From Haloparvum alkalitolerans (GTDB taxonomy: Archaea; Halobacteriota; Halobacteria; Halobacteriales; Haloferacaceae): 64,000 nt of DNA. Within the stretch, counting starts at the first letter, position 1. Each line of letters starts with the position of its first letter. Shown one piece after another: positions 47,597-56,141 of this stretch. The stretch lies in assembly GCF_050122995.1 (NCBI RefSeq), contig NZ_JBNLIA010000005.1, positions 124,001-188,000 of the forward strand. Direction: 5' to 3'. The notes under the pieces were generated by a model. That model saw only the letters and a program-made list of their open reading frames with translations. It did no database searches and was not told where the DNA came from. The position numbers and the translations under genes were made by a program.

Positions 47597-48817
47597 TCAG
47601 TCGAACTCGCCGAACCGCGTGACCGCCTCCAGCTCCTCACTCGGCGGGTCCTCGAACGCGTCGCGGGCGATCGACCGTCGGTGGACCTCGTCGGCGCCGT
47701 CGACGAGCCGGAACTGGCGGACGTTCTCGTGGAAGCGTGCGATGGGGAGGTCGTACGCGATCCCGTTGCCGCCACAGAACTGGAGCGCGTCGTCGATCGC
47801 TTCCTGCGTCACGTTCGCCGCGAACGTCTTCGCCATCGCCACCTCGATGCGCGCCTCGTGGCCGTCGGCGATCCGCCCGGCCGCGTGTCGGACCATCGTC
47901 CGTGCGGCGTGGAGTTCGGTGCGGCGGTCGGCGATCCGGAACCGCGGCCCCTGCTTCTCGGAGAGCGGTTCGCCGAACCCCTCGCGCTCGGAGAGGTAGG
48001 CGGTCGCGATGTCGAGCGCGCGGTCGGCCATCCCGGCGTACCGCATGCAGTGCGTGAGCCGGGCCGGCCCGAGCCGCTGTTGCACGAGCGTGAACCCCTC
48101 GTTCTCCTCGCCGAGCGTGTTCTCGACCGGGACGCGAACGTCGTCGAACCGGATCTCGGCGTGGGTCGTCCCGACCAGTCCCTCGCCGAGGTGCGGGATG
48201 TTGCGGACGATCTCGACGCCGTCGGCGTCGGTCGGGACGAGAATGACCGAGCAGCCGGCGTACGGATGCGCCTCTTGGTCGGTTCGGGCGAACGTCAACA
48301 GCACGTCCGCGTCGACGCCGCCGGTCGTCCACCACTTGTGGCCGTCGATGACCCACTCGTCGCCGTCCTTCTCCGCGGTCGTCGCCAGCATCTTCGGGTC
48401 AGACCCGCCGCCCTGCATGGGCTCGGTCATCGCGAAGCCCGAGTTCATCTCGCCGGCCGCCAGCGGCCGGAGCCAGCGCTCCTTCTGTGCCTCCGTGCCC
48501 GCGATCTCGAAGGTGTGCATGTTGCCCTCGTCGGGCGCCGCACAGCGGAGCGCGGTCGGTCCGAGCAGGCTGCGGCCCGCCTCCTCGAACACCGGCAGCA
48601 TCTCGCGGAAGCCGAGTCCGAGCCCGCCGTACTCCTCCGAGACCTGGGGGGCGTAGATCCCCCGCTCGCGTGCGGCGTCGCGCAGCGCCTCGATCTCCGG
48701 CGCCGGGAGCGGTCCCCGACCGAGCCACTCGCGTTCGACCGGGAGCACCGTCTCGTCGACGAACTCCCTGACGGCCTCGGCGACCTCCGGCCCCCGCCCG
48801 ATGTCGTCGTACTCCAT
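47597..48817 (-). CDS. acyl-CoA dehydrogenase, ACAD10/11-like group
   Basis: A 406-residue flavoenzyme. Motifs are GFAMTEPMQGGGSDPKMLATTA and VIDGHKWWTTGGVDADVLLTFARTD (FAD/acyl-CoA contacts, about residues 125-180). Others are YLSEREGFGEPLSEKQGPRFRIADRRTELHAAR and, at the C-terminus, FCGGNGIAYDLPIARFHENVRQFRLVDGADEVHRRSIARD. The VDGADEVH.R motif is characteristic of the group fused to an APH-type kinase in eukaryotic ACAD10/11. It is divergent from exactly such a kinase gene (49017-50084). A role on 4-phospho-acyl-CoA intermediates is inferred from this pairing. Confidence 0.9.
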   Translation of the reverse strand: MEYDDIGRGPEVAEAVREFVDETVLPVEREWLGRGPLPAPEIEALRDAARERGIYAPQVSEEYGGLGLGFREMLPVFEEAGRSLLGPTALRCAAPDEGNMHTFEIAGTEAQKERWLRPLAAGEMNSGFAMTEPMQGGGSDPKMLATTAEKDGDEWVIDGHKWWTTGGVDADVLLTFARTDQEAHPYAGCSVILVPTDADGVEIVRNIPHLGEGLVGTTHAEIRFDDVRVPVENTLGEENEGFTLVQQRLGPARLTHCMRYAGMADRALDIATAYLSEREGFGEPLSEKQGPRFRIADRRTELHAARTMVRHAAGRIADGHEARIEVAMAKTFAANVTQEAIDDALQFCGGNGIAYDLPIARFHENVRQFRLVDGADEVHRRSIARDAFEDPPSEELEAVTRFGEFD

Positions 48818-49016
48818 GCCCGACCTTATTTAGCAATGTAAATAGTCGTTCCGGACGAACGCCCCAAAAGGCTATAAATACCGACGATGACCACTCTTGT
48901 ATCGCGGATCAATTTACAATGTTAGTCGAACATCCCCTAGACGGTGAAAGCCGTTCGGATGGAGGTCGATCGGTCCCGGACCGATCCGGAACCGACCACC
49001 CGGGGGTGGTCCGGGC

Positions 49017-50084
49017 GTGAGCGATCCGGACTTCCTCGATCGGTTGGTCGACGACGATGCACTTCGGGCGTATCTGGCGGCCGAGTTCGGGCCGGCGGAC
49101 ACGTTCAGCGTCGAGCGGCACGCCGAGGGGCACTCGAACGAGACGCTGTTCGTCACGTGGGGGGACCGCGAACTGGTGATCCGACGGCCGCCGCCGGGCG
49201 AGACGGCCGACACGGCCCACGACGTGCTCCGCGAACACCGCGTCGTCGACGCGCTCGGCGACACCGACGTTCCCGTTCCGAGGACGCTCCGCGCCTGCGA
49301 CGACCACTCGGTCCTCGGCAGCGACTTCTACCTCATGGAGCGCACCGAGGGCGACGTGCTCAGAGAGACCGAGCCGGAGCGGTTCGCGGACCCGGCCGCA
49401 CGCGAGCGGATCGGGACCGAGCTCGTCGACACGCTGGCGGCGATCCACGCGGTCGACCGCGAGGCGGTCGGGCTCGGCGAGTTCGGTCGCCCCGCGGGGT
49501 ACACGGCCCGACAGGTCGAGCGGTGGACGGGCCAACTCGAGTGGGCGTTCGAGACGACGACCGCGGTCCGAGACGTCCCCGACCTGGTCGCCGTCGGCGA
49601 GTGGCTCGCGGACAACGTCCCCGACGAGCACCCCGAGACGCTCGTTCACGGCGACTTCAAGCTCGACAACGTGATGTACGGCCCCGGCACGCCGCCGGAG
49701 GTCGTCGCCGTCTTCGACTGGGAGCTGTCGACGCTCGGGGACCCCCTGGCCGACCTCGGATGGCTGCTCCTCTTCTGGTACGACGAGGGCGATCCGGACC
49801 CGGCGATGCCCGACCTGATGTCGACGTTCACCGCACGGGAGGGGTACCCGACCCGCGCGGAGCTGATCGACCGGTACGAGACGACGACCGGCCGCGAGTT
49901 CGCTCACGAGCGGTTCTACCGGGCGCTCGCGGCCTACAAGATGGCCGCGCTCGGTGAGATGTTCCTCGCGCGGCACCTGAACGACGACAGCGACGACCCG
50001 CTGTACCCCAAAATGGAGGCGCAGGTGCCCACGCTCGCGGCGCGGACGCTGGCGTACGTCGAGGGCGAGACCGAGCGGCTGTAG
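49017..50084 (+). CDS. phosphotransferase (APH family), ACAD10/11- or LvaA-type acyl-CoA kinase
   Basis: A 355-residue kinase of the aminoglycoside-phosphotransferase fold. N-lobe: VERHAEGHSNETLFVTWGDRELVIRRPPPGE (nucleotide-binding strands, Lys position replaced by Arg in VIRRPP). Catalytic loop: LVHGDFKLDNVMYG (HGDxxxxN, about residues 205-217). Metal-binding motif: VFDWELSTLGDPLADLGWLL (about residues 228-247). The motif set HGDFKLDN...DWELSTLGDPLADL is that of the ACAD10/11 kinase domain and of bacterial LvaA, which phosphorylates 4-hydroxyacyl-CoA. It starts with GTG, divergent from the dehydrogenase gene with a 199-nt gap. Confidence 0.88.
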   Translation: MSDPDFLDRLVDDDALRAYLAAEFGPADTFSVERHAEGHSNETLFVTWGDRELVIRRPPPGETADTAHDVLREHRVVDALGDTDVPVPRTLRACDDHSVLGSDFYLMERTEGDVLRETEPERFADPAARERIGTELVDTLAAIHAVDREAVGLGEFGRPAGYTARQVERWTGQLEWAFETTTAVRDVPDLVAVGEWLADNVPDEHPETLVHGDFKLDNVMYGPGTPPEVVAVFDWELSTLGDPLADLGWLLLFWYDEGDPDPAMPDLMSTFTAREGYPTRAELIDRYETTTGREFAHERFYRALAAYKMAALGEMFLARHLNDDSDDPLYPKMEAQVPTLAARTLAYVEGETERL

Positions 50085-50108
50085 CGACGAGCGCCCGGAC
50101 GACGGGAC

Positions 50109-50921
50109 CTACCGCGCCGTCCAGCCGCCGTCCGCGGCGAGCGTCTCGCCGGTGACGAAGCTCGCCGCGTCGCTCGCGAGGAAGACGACCGGACCCGCGA
50201 TCTCCATCGGGTCCGCGAAGCGGTTCTGTGGCGTCCGGTCCATGATCGACTGTCGCAGGCGCTCGTTCTCCTGCAGCGTCTCCGTGAGGTCCGTCGCGAC
50301 GTACCCCGGAGCGACCGCGTTCACCCGCACCTCCGGCGCCCAGTCCAGCGCCGTGCTCTTCGTCAGCCCGACGAGCCCGTGCTTCGAGGCGACGTACGGG
50401 TGCTGTTTCGGCAGGCCGACCTCCCCGGCCACGCTGGCGACGTTGACGACGCTGCCGTTCGCCTCCTTTAGGTGCGGCCCGGCGGCCCGAATGGTGCGGA
50501 ACGCGCCGCGCAAGTTCACGTCGAGGACGGAGTCGACCGCGTTACTCTCGATTTCGGCCGGGTCGCCGAGCGCGTCGCCGGGGTTGAACCCCGCGTTGTT
50601 GACGAGCACGTCCACGGCGCCGAACGCCTCGACGGTCTCCTCGATCAGGGCGTCCACATCGCCGTCGTCGGTCACGTCCGCGGTGATCGCCCGCGCCTCG
50701 ACGCCGTGCTCGCGTGCCTCGGCGGCGACCGCCTCGACCTCCGCCGCGGTTCGCGCCGAGGGGACGACCGCCGCCCCCGCGGCGGCCAGCCCGAGCGTGA
50801 TCGCCCGCCCGATCCCGCGGCCGCCGCCGGTGACGACGGCGACCTTCCCCGACAGATCCGGGAGGGCGTCCTCGGGCGTCAGGGCGGCGCTGTCCGGCGT
50901 CGAGGAACCGTCGTCGCTCAT
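50109..50921 (-). CDS. SDR-family short-chain dehydrogenase/reductase
   Basis: A 270-residue classical SDR. Cofactor motif: VAVVTGGGRGIGRAITLGLAAAGAAVVPSAR (TGxxxGxG, about residues 31-37). NNAG (about residue 110), Ser in VNVASVAGEVG (about residue 162), and catalytic YxxxK in HPYVASKHG (about residues 174-178) are all present. The C-terminus (FVTGETLAADGGWTAR) is the family ending. It is the last gene of the Liv system 3 operon and overlaps the ligase by 4 nt. It probably interconverts a keto- and hydroxy-acyl group, as LvaD does in levulinate catabolism. Confidence 0.92.
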   Translation of the reverse strand: MSDDGSSTPDSAALTPEDALPDLSGKVAVVTGGGRGIGRAITLGLAAAGAAVVPSARTAAEVEAVAAEAREHGVEARAITADVTDDGDVDALIEETVEAFGAVDVLVNNAGFNPGDALGDPAEIESNAVDSVLDVNLRGAFRTIRAAGPHLKEANGSVVNVASVAGEVGLPKQHPYVASKHGLVGLTKSTALDWAPEVRVNAVAPGYVATDLTETLQENERLRQSIMDRTPQNRFADPMEIAGPVVFLASDAASFVTGETLAADGGWTAR

Positions 50922-52567
50922 TCTTCTCCCCCCTCGCCCGGCGCGTACGGGAGATCCGGATCCTCGACGGCCTCACGGAGCGTCTTCTTGTCGAACTTGC
51001 CGGTCGCGGTCTTCGGGATCTCCTCGCGGAACCGCACGTCGTCCGGGAGCCACCACCGCGGGAACTGGTCGGCGAGGAACGTCCGGACGGCCGCCACGTC
51101 GAGCTCGCGGTCCGCCTTCGGGACGACGAACGCCAGCGGGCGTTCCTGCCAGCGCTCGTGGGGCGCCGCGATCACGACCGCCTCGCTCACGTCCTCGTGG
51201 GCCATCAGGGCGTTCTCCAACTCGATGCTGGAGATCCACTCCCCGCCCGACTTGATCACGTCCTTGACGCGGTCGACGACTTCGATGAAGCCGTCCTCGT
51301 CGACGGTGGCGATGTCGCCGGTCCGGAGCCAGCGCGCCCCCCCGTCGTCGGCGTCGACGAAGTCCGTCCGGTTGGCCTCCGGGCGGTTGTAGTACTCCTC
51401 GACGACGGAGGGCCCGCGGACGAGCAGCTCGCCGAACGCCTCGCCGTCCCAGGCGACCGCCTCGCCGTCGTCGTCGACGACCCGCATCTCCAGCCCGGGG
51501 GAGAGCAGCCCCTGCTTCGCGCGCTTGTCGAGTTTCGCCTCGCGGTCGTCGTCGTCCATCCCCGAAGTCGGCCGGGAGACCGAGCCGATGCTCATCGTCT
51601 CGGTCATGCCCCACGCGTGTTCGATCGTCACGTCGTGTTCGTCCTCGTACCGACGCATAACTTCCCGGGGAGCCGCGCTCCCGCCGACGACGATGCGCTC
51701 CAGCGAGGAGAGGTCGCCGCCGTGTTCGTCGAGGTGGTCGAGCACGTCGATCCAGACGGTGGGGACGCCCGCGGTGAGCGTCACGTCCTCGGACTCGATC
51801 AGCTCCACGAGGTCCGCCGGCTCCGGAGACGGACCGGGATACACCTGTTTCGCCCCCGCCATCGTCACGGCGTACGGGAACTCCCAGGAGTTGACGTGGA
51901 ACATGGGGACGACGGGCATCACCACGTCGTCCTCGGCGATGTCGAGCGCCGTGGGCGTCATCACCATCATCGCGTGGGCGTAGATCATCTTGTGCGTGTA
52001 CTCGACGCCCTTCGGCTTCCCCGTGGTCCCGGAGGTGTAGCACATCCCGGCCGGGTCGTCCTCCGAGAGCGGCGGCCACGAGGTCATCGGGTCGGCGTCC
52101 GCGATCAGCGCCTCGAGCGCCGACAGCGGTAGGTCGGACTCCGTCTCCGGCACCGAATCGCCCATGACGACGACCTCGCGGACGCCGTCGATCCGGTCCC
52201 ACAGCCGGTCGAGCGTCGCGACGACCTCGCGGTCGACGATCAGCACGTCGTCGTCGGCGTCGTTGATGATGTACTCGACGTGGTCGTCCTGCAGGATGGG
52301 GTTGACCGTGTGCAGCTGCGCGCCCGAGAGGGGGACCGCGTAGTACGCCTCGAAGTGCCGGTGGGTGTTCCACCCGAGGGTCCCGACGCGGTCGCCGGGC
52401 TCGACGCCCAGGCCCGCGAGCGCGGCCGCGAGCCGGCGGACGCGGTCGCCGAAGTCGGCGTACGTGTACCGGTCGACCCCGTCGCGGGTGCGCGAGACGA
52501 CCTCCGTGTCGGGGAACAGCCGGGTCGCCCGCCAGAAGAACGGGCGGAGCGTGAGCTCCTCAGGCAT
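50918..52567 (-). CDS. long/medium-chain acyl-CoA synthetase (AMP-forming)
   Basis: A 549-residue ANL-family ligase. P-loop: MCYTSGTTGKPKGVEYTHK (about residues 172-190). Adenylate motif: EHAWGMTETMSIG. The hinge and A8 region are RWLRTGDIATVDEDGFIEVVDRVKDVIKSGGEWISSIELE (about residues 430-470), and the catalytic Lys lies in EIPKTATGKFDKKTLRE near the C-terminus. It activates a carboxylate to the CoA ester. It overlaps livF by 8 nt and the SDR by 4 nt, tying acid activation directly to uptake by Liv system 3. Confidence 0.93.
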   Translation of the reverse strand: MPEELTLRPFFWRATRLFPDTEVVSRTRDGVDRYTYADFGDRVRRLAAALAGLGVEPGDRVGTLGWNTHRHFEAYYAVPLSGAQLHTVNPILQDDHVEYIINDADDDVLIVDREVVATLDRLWDRIDGVREVVVMGDSVPETESDLPLSALEALIADADPMTSWPPLSEDDPAGMCYTSGTTGKPKGVEYTHKMIYAHAMMVMTPTALDIAEDDVVMPVVPMFHVNSWEFPYAVTMAGAKQVYPGPSPEPADLVELIESEDVTLTAGVPTVWIDVLDHLDEHGGDLSSLERIVVGGSAAPREVMRRYEDEHDVTIEHAWGMTETMSIGSVSRPTSGMDDDDREAKLDKRAKQGLLSPGLEMRVVDDDGEAVAWDGEAFGELLVRGPSVVEEYYNRPEANRTDFVDADDGGARWLRTGDIATVDEDGFIEVVDRVKDVIKSGGEWISSIELENALMAHEDVSEAVVIAAPHERWQERPLAFVVPKADRELDVAAVRTFLADQFPRWWLPDDVRFREEIPKTATGKFDKKTLREAVEDPDLPYAPGEGGEE

Positions 52568-53273
52568 CCGCGGTCCCCACGGAGAGGTACGTTTCGAGGA
52601 GGTCCTCGCGCTCGCGGATCTCCTCGACGGTGCCGTCGAAGACGATCTGTCCGGTGTCCATGATGTAGCCCCGTTCCGCCAGATCGAACGCGAAGTCCAC
52701 GTTCTGTTCGGTCAGCAACACCGTGACGTCCTGGTCGACGACGGTCTGGACGATCTCCCGGAGGTCGTCCACGATGACCGGCGCGAGCCCCTCGGTTGGC
52801 TCGTCGAGCAGCAGCACGTCGGGCGACTGTACGAGCGCGCGGGCGACCGACACCATCTGCTGTTCGCCGCCGCTGAGGTTCTGTCCGTCGTTGTTCCGGA
52901 GCGGATCGAGCGCGGGGAACAGCTCGTACATCTCCTCGACCGGCCGCGGGTCGCTCGCGAGGTTGTGGGCGAGCCGGAGGTTCTCCTGAACGGTCAGGGT
53001 GGGGAACACTCGCCGGTCCTCCGGCACGAGCGAGATCCCGAGCGCGTTGATCTCGTCGGGCGAGAGCCCCGAGATCTCCTCGCCGCGGTAGGTGATCGAC
53101 CCGGTCCGCGGCGGCGACGCGCCGACGATGGAGCGCATCGTCGTCGTCTTGCCCGCCCCGTTTCGTCCGAGCAGGGCCACGACCTCCCCCTCGTCGATCG
53201 AGAGGGAGATCCCGTGGAGGACGTGGCTGTTCCCGTAGTACGTGTCGATGTCGTCGACGTCGAGTATCGTCAT
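52560..53273 (-). CDS. livF: Liv-type ABC transporter ATPase LivF (system 3)
   Basis: A 237-residue ATPase. Walker A GRNGAGKTT (about residues 36-44), Q-loop VPEDRRVFPTLT, signature LSGGEQQM, Walker B LLLDEPTEGLAP and H-loop LLTEQNVDFAF are all present. It overlaps livG by 4 nt and the ligase gene by 8 nt. It is transcribed as part of the seven-gene minus-strand operon K-H-M-G-F-ligase-SDR. Confidence 0.93.
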   Translation of the reverse strand: MTILDVDDIDTYYGNSHVLHGISLSIDEGEVVALLGRNGAGKTTTMRSIVGASPPRTGSITYRGEEISGLSPDEINALGISLVPEDRRVFPTLTVQENLRLAHNLASDPRPVEEMYELFPALDPLRNNDGQNLSGGEQQMVSVARALVQSPDVLLLDEPTEGLAPVIVDDLREIVQTVVDQDVTVLLTEQNVDFAFDLAERGYIMDTGQIVFDGTVEEIREREDLLETYLSVGTADA

Positions 53274-54097
53274 ACGCTATCACTCCCCAGGTACGCCTCG
53301 GTCACGCGGTCGTCGGTCAGGACGTCCTCCGGCGTCCCGTCGGCGAGGATCGCCCCCTCGGCGAGCACGACGATCCGGTCGGAGATGTCGGTGACGACGT
53401 CCATGTTGTGTTCGGTCACCACGAACGTCGCGTCCAGGTCCGCGTCGAGTTCGCGGATCAGCGAGACGATCTCGGTGACCTCCGTCGGGTTCATCCCCGC
53501 GGTCGGCTCGTCCATCAGGAACACGTTGGGCTCGATGGCCAGCGCGAGCGCGATCTCGACCGTCCGCTTTTCGCCGTGGCTCAGCGTGTCACACGTCGTG
53601 TCCGCGATGTCGGTGAGCCCGGTCAGCTCCAGCAGCTCCTCGATGTCGGCCTCGAGCTTTTCGTCGCCGGTCGCCCGCGACCGGAAGTCCAGCCGCGTCT
53701 TCTCGTGGCTGATCCGCGCGACGCGGACGTTCTCGCGCACCGTCAGCCCCTCGAAGATATTCGTTATCTGGTAAGACCGCGAGAGGCCGGCCTGGGCGAC
53801 CTCGTGCGGCTCCGAGTCGGTAATGTCGCGGAGCCCACCGTCGCCTCCGGCGCGGCCATCGCCGCCGGCAGCATCGCCGTCGCCGACGACGGCGGCGTCG
53901 CCGCTCCGTAACCAGATCGAGCCGGCGGTCGGCTGTAGCACGCCGGTCAGCAGGTTGTAGAACGTGGTCTTGCCGGCCCCGTTCGGCCCGATGATGCTGG
54001 TGATCTCGCTGTCGTCGATCTCGATCGAGACGCCGTCGACAGCGGTCAGTTCGCCGAACTGCTTGCGGAGGTCTTCGGTTTTGAGAACTGTCGTCAC
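53270..54097 (-). CDS. livG: Liv-type ABC transporter ATPase LivG (system 3)
   Basis: A 275-residue ATPase. Walker A GPNGAGKTT is followed by an Asp/Gly/Ala-rich insertion (GDAAVVGDGDAAGGDGRAGG, about residues 66-87), then the Q-loop SYQITNIFEGLT. Signature LSHGEKRTVEI, Walker B FLMDEPTAGMNP and H-loop VTEHNMDVV follow. It shares the insertion position and LSHG signature with LivG of system 2 (25155-26057), whereas LivG of system 1 lacks both, so systems 2 and 3 appear more closely related to each other. 4-nt overlaps on both sides. Confidence 0.92.
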   Translation of the reverse strand: MTTVLKTEDLRKQFGELTAVDGVSIEIDDSEITSIIGPNGAGKTTFYNLLTGVLQPTAGSIWLRSGDAAVVGDGDAAGGDGRAGGDGGLRDITDSEPHEVAQAGLSRSYQITNIFEGLTVRENVRVARISHEKTRLDFRSRATGDEKLEADIEELLELTGLTDIADTTCDTLSHGEKRTVEIALALAIEPNVFLMDEPTAGMNPTEVTEIVSLIRELDADLDATFVVTEHNMDVVTDISDRIVVLAEGAILADGTPEDVLTDDRVTEAYLGSDSV

Positions 54098-55230
54098 GAG
54101 TCGTCACCCCGGTCGGTCCGCGCGTCGTCGCTCCCTGAGTCGTCGGTCGGCTCCTCCCCGGTTCCGCCGTCCGCGTCGTCCCCGAGCAGCCGGTCCCGCG
54201 CCAGCAGGAGGCCGCCGACGGCCCCCTGCTTGAAGTACAGCACGACGCCGATGAGCAGCGCGCCGAAGAACAGCTCCCAGTACGCTTCCAGCGTGGGGAA
54301 GCGGCTGATCGCCCAGCGGATGTACAGGAAGATGAACGCGCCCACGATCGGCCCGGAGAAATACGTCGCGCCGCCGATCACGGTCGCGATCACGGCGATC
54401 GCGCTCGTCGACCAGTGGGTCAGTCCCGGCGAGGCGACGCTCGCGAGTCCCGCGCGCAACACGCCGGCGATCCCGACGATCGCCGCCGAGATGATGAACG
54501 TCATCCAGCGGTGGTGTCTGACGTCGATCCCGAGCGCGGCCGCGCGGTCGGGGCTCTCGCGGATCGCCTTGCAGACGGTGCCGAACGGGGAGTTGACGAC
54601 GCGCCATGTCCCGTACGTCGCCGCGGCCACGACGGCCACGGTGAGCGCGTAGTACGTCCGCCGTGCGCCGATCCGGAAGCTCGACCCGCCCAGGTCGACG
54701 CTCCCGAGCAGGACGATGATCCCGTCGGTCCCGTTCGTCAGCCCCGCCGGGTCCTGGATGATGAGCGAGTAGCCGATCATCCCGAACGCGAGGGTGATCA
54801 GCGCGAAGTAGATCTCCTCCAAGCGCACGCTGAGCCACCCGACGGGCACCGCCACGACGACGACGAGCGCCAGACCGACGACGCCGCCGACGACGAACGT
54901 GACGAGCGGCGCGATCCCGGACCCGACCACGTCCGCGAACACGGGCGTCAGGTCCCGCAACACGATCGCGAGCCCGTACGCGCCGCCCGCGTAGAACAGC
55001 CCGTGACCGAACGACAGCAGGCCGGTGTAGCCGTACAGCAGGTTGAACCCGAGCGCGAACAGCGCGACGACGAGGAAGTCGGTGAACAGGTAGACCTGGA
55101 AGGACGGCCCGAACGCCATCAAGATCAGGCCGATCGCGCCGAGGAGGCCGAACCGTTCGCGGGTCCAGCCGTCCGCGACCGCGGAGCCGAACTCGCGAAC
55201 CCGGTCGCCGGTGTCGGTCGTCGAGCTCAT
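54094..55230 (-). CDS. livM: Liv-type ABC transporter permease LivM (system 3)
   Basis: A 378-residue permease. An N-terminal hydrophilic stretch (MSSTTDTGDRVREFGSAVAD) precedes the first helix. The conserved YGYTGLLSFGHGLFYAGGAYG is at about residues 69-89, the coupling segment SPFGTVCKAIRESPDRAAALGID at about residues 227-250, and a C-terminal acidic tail rich in Asp/Glu/Gly/Thr is about 40 residues long. It overlaps livH and livG by 4 nt. Confidence 0.93.
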   Translation of the reverse strand: MSSTTDTGDRVREFGSAVADGWTRERFGLLGAIGLILMAFGPSFQVYLFTDFLVVALFALGFNLLYGYTGLLSFGHGLFYAGGAYGLAIVLRDLTPVFADVVGSGIAPLVTFVVGGVVGLALVVVVAVPVGWLSVRLEEIYFALITLAFGMIGYSLIIQDPAGLTNGTDGIIVLLGSVDLGGSSFRIGARRTYYALTVAVVAAATYGTWRVVNSPFGTVCKAIRESPDRAAALGIDVRHHRWMTFIISAAIVGIAGVLRAGLASVASPGLTHWSTSAIAVIATVIGGATYFSGPIVGAFIFLYIRWAISRFPTLEAYWELFFGALLIGVVLYFKQGAVGGLLLARDRLLGDDADGGTGEEPTDDSGSDDARTDRGDDS

Positions 55231-56120
55231 TCGCCGAGCCCCCCGAAGAGCCCCTCAGGCCGGAACAGCAACACGATCACCATCGCGAGGAACGGGATCG
55301 CGATGCTGCCGGCGCTGATGAACTGCGGGCCGAGACTCTGCATCATGCCGATGAGCATCGCGCCGACGAACGCGCCGCCCATGGAGCCGAGCCCGCCGAT
55401 GACGACGACGATGAACGCGTCGATGATCACCTGGTCGCCGAGCGCGGGGCTGGTCGACTGCAGCGGCGAGGACAGCGCGCCGCCGAGCCCGGCGAGCACG
55501 CTCCCGAGGAAGAAGACCCCCGTGTACAGGCGCGGCACGTCGACGCCGAGCATCGACGCCATCTCGCGGTCCGAGGAGGTGCCCCGCACCAGCGAGCCGA
55601 AGTACGTCCGCGTGATGAACAGCCAGAGGCCGACCAACACCGCCACCGCGAGGCCGATGACGACCAGCCGGTACGCGCCGAAGGAGCTCCCGCCGAGCGA
55701 GACGGAGAAGTCGAACAGCGCGGGCGGCTCGACCGAGTACGACCCCGACCCCCAGATGAAGCGGACCGTCTCGTGGATGATGAGCACGAAGCCGAACGTG
55801 ACGATGAGCTGGTCGAGGTCGGCGTCGACCCGGTCGTACAGCGGCCGGATCACCGCGAACTCGATGGTGGCGCCGACGACGCCCACCGCGAGCGCGCCGA
55901 CGACGGCGGCCAGCCAGAAGTTGTCGATGACGTTCGTCACGACCGCGAGCGTGACGTACGCCCCGAGCATGTAGAAGCCGCCGTGCGCGAAGTTGAGGAC
56001 GCCGAGCACGCCGAAGATGAGGCTCAGTCCGACGGCGATCAGGAAGAGCCGACTGCCGAGGCTCAGCCCGATGACGACGTCGGAGATGCCGATCAGTGGA
56101 ACGAGGGATGATAGGCTCAT
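55227..56120 (-). CDS. livH: Liv-type ABC transporter permease LivH (system 3)
   Basis: A 297-residue permease. LIFGVLGVLNFAHGGFYMLGAYVTL includes the LivH motif VLNFAHGGFYMLGAY (about residues 40-54). The coupling helix RTYFGSLVRGTSSDREMASMLGVD is at about residues 166-190. The C-terminal LLFRPEGLFGGLGE matches the family. ATG 56120 is taken; an in-frame GTG lies 9 nt further upstream. It follows the binding-protein gene by 21 nt. Confidence 0.92.
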   Translation of the reverse strand: MSLSSLVPLIGISDVVIGLSLGSRLFLIAVGLSLIFGVLGVLNFAHGGFYMLGAYVTLAVVTNVIDNFWLAAVVGALAVGVVGATIEFAVIRPLYDRVDADLDQLIVTFGFVLIIHETVRFIWGSGSYSVEPPALFDFSVSLGGSSFGAYRLVVIGLAVAVLVGLWLFITRTYFGSLVRGTSSDREMASMLGVDVPRLYTGVFFLGSVLAGLGGALSSPLQSTSPALGDQVIIDAFIVVVIGGLGSMGGAFVGAMLIGMMQSLGPQFISAGSIAIPFLAMVIVLLFRPEGLFGGLGE

Positions 56121-56141
56121 GGAAAACACGTCGGGGGCGGG

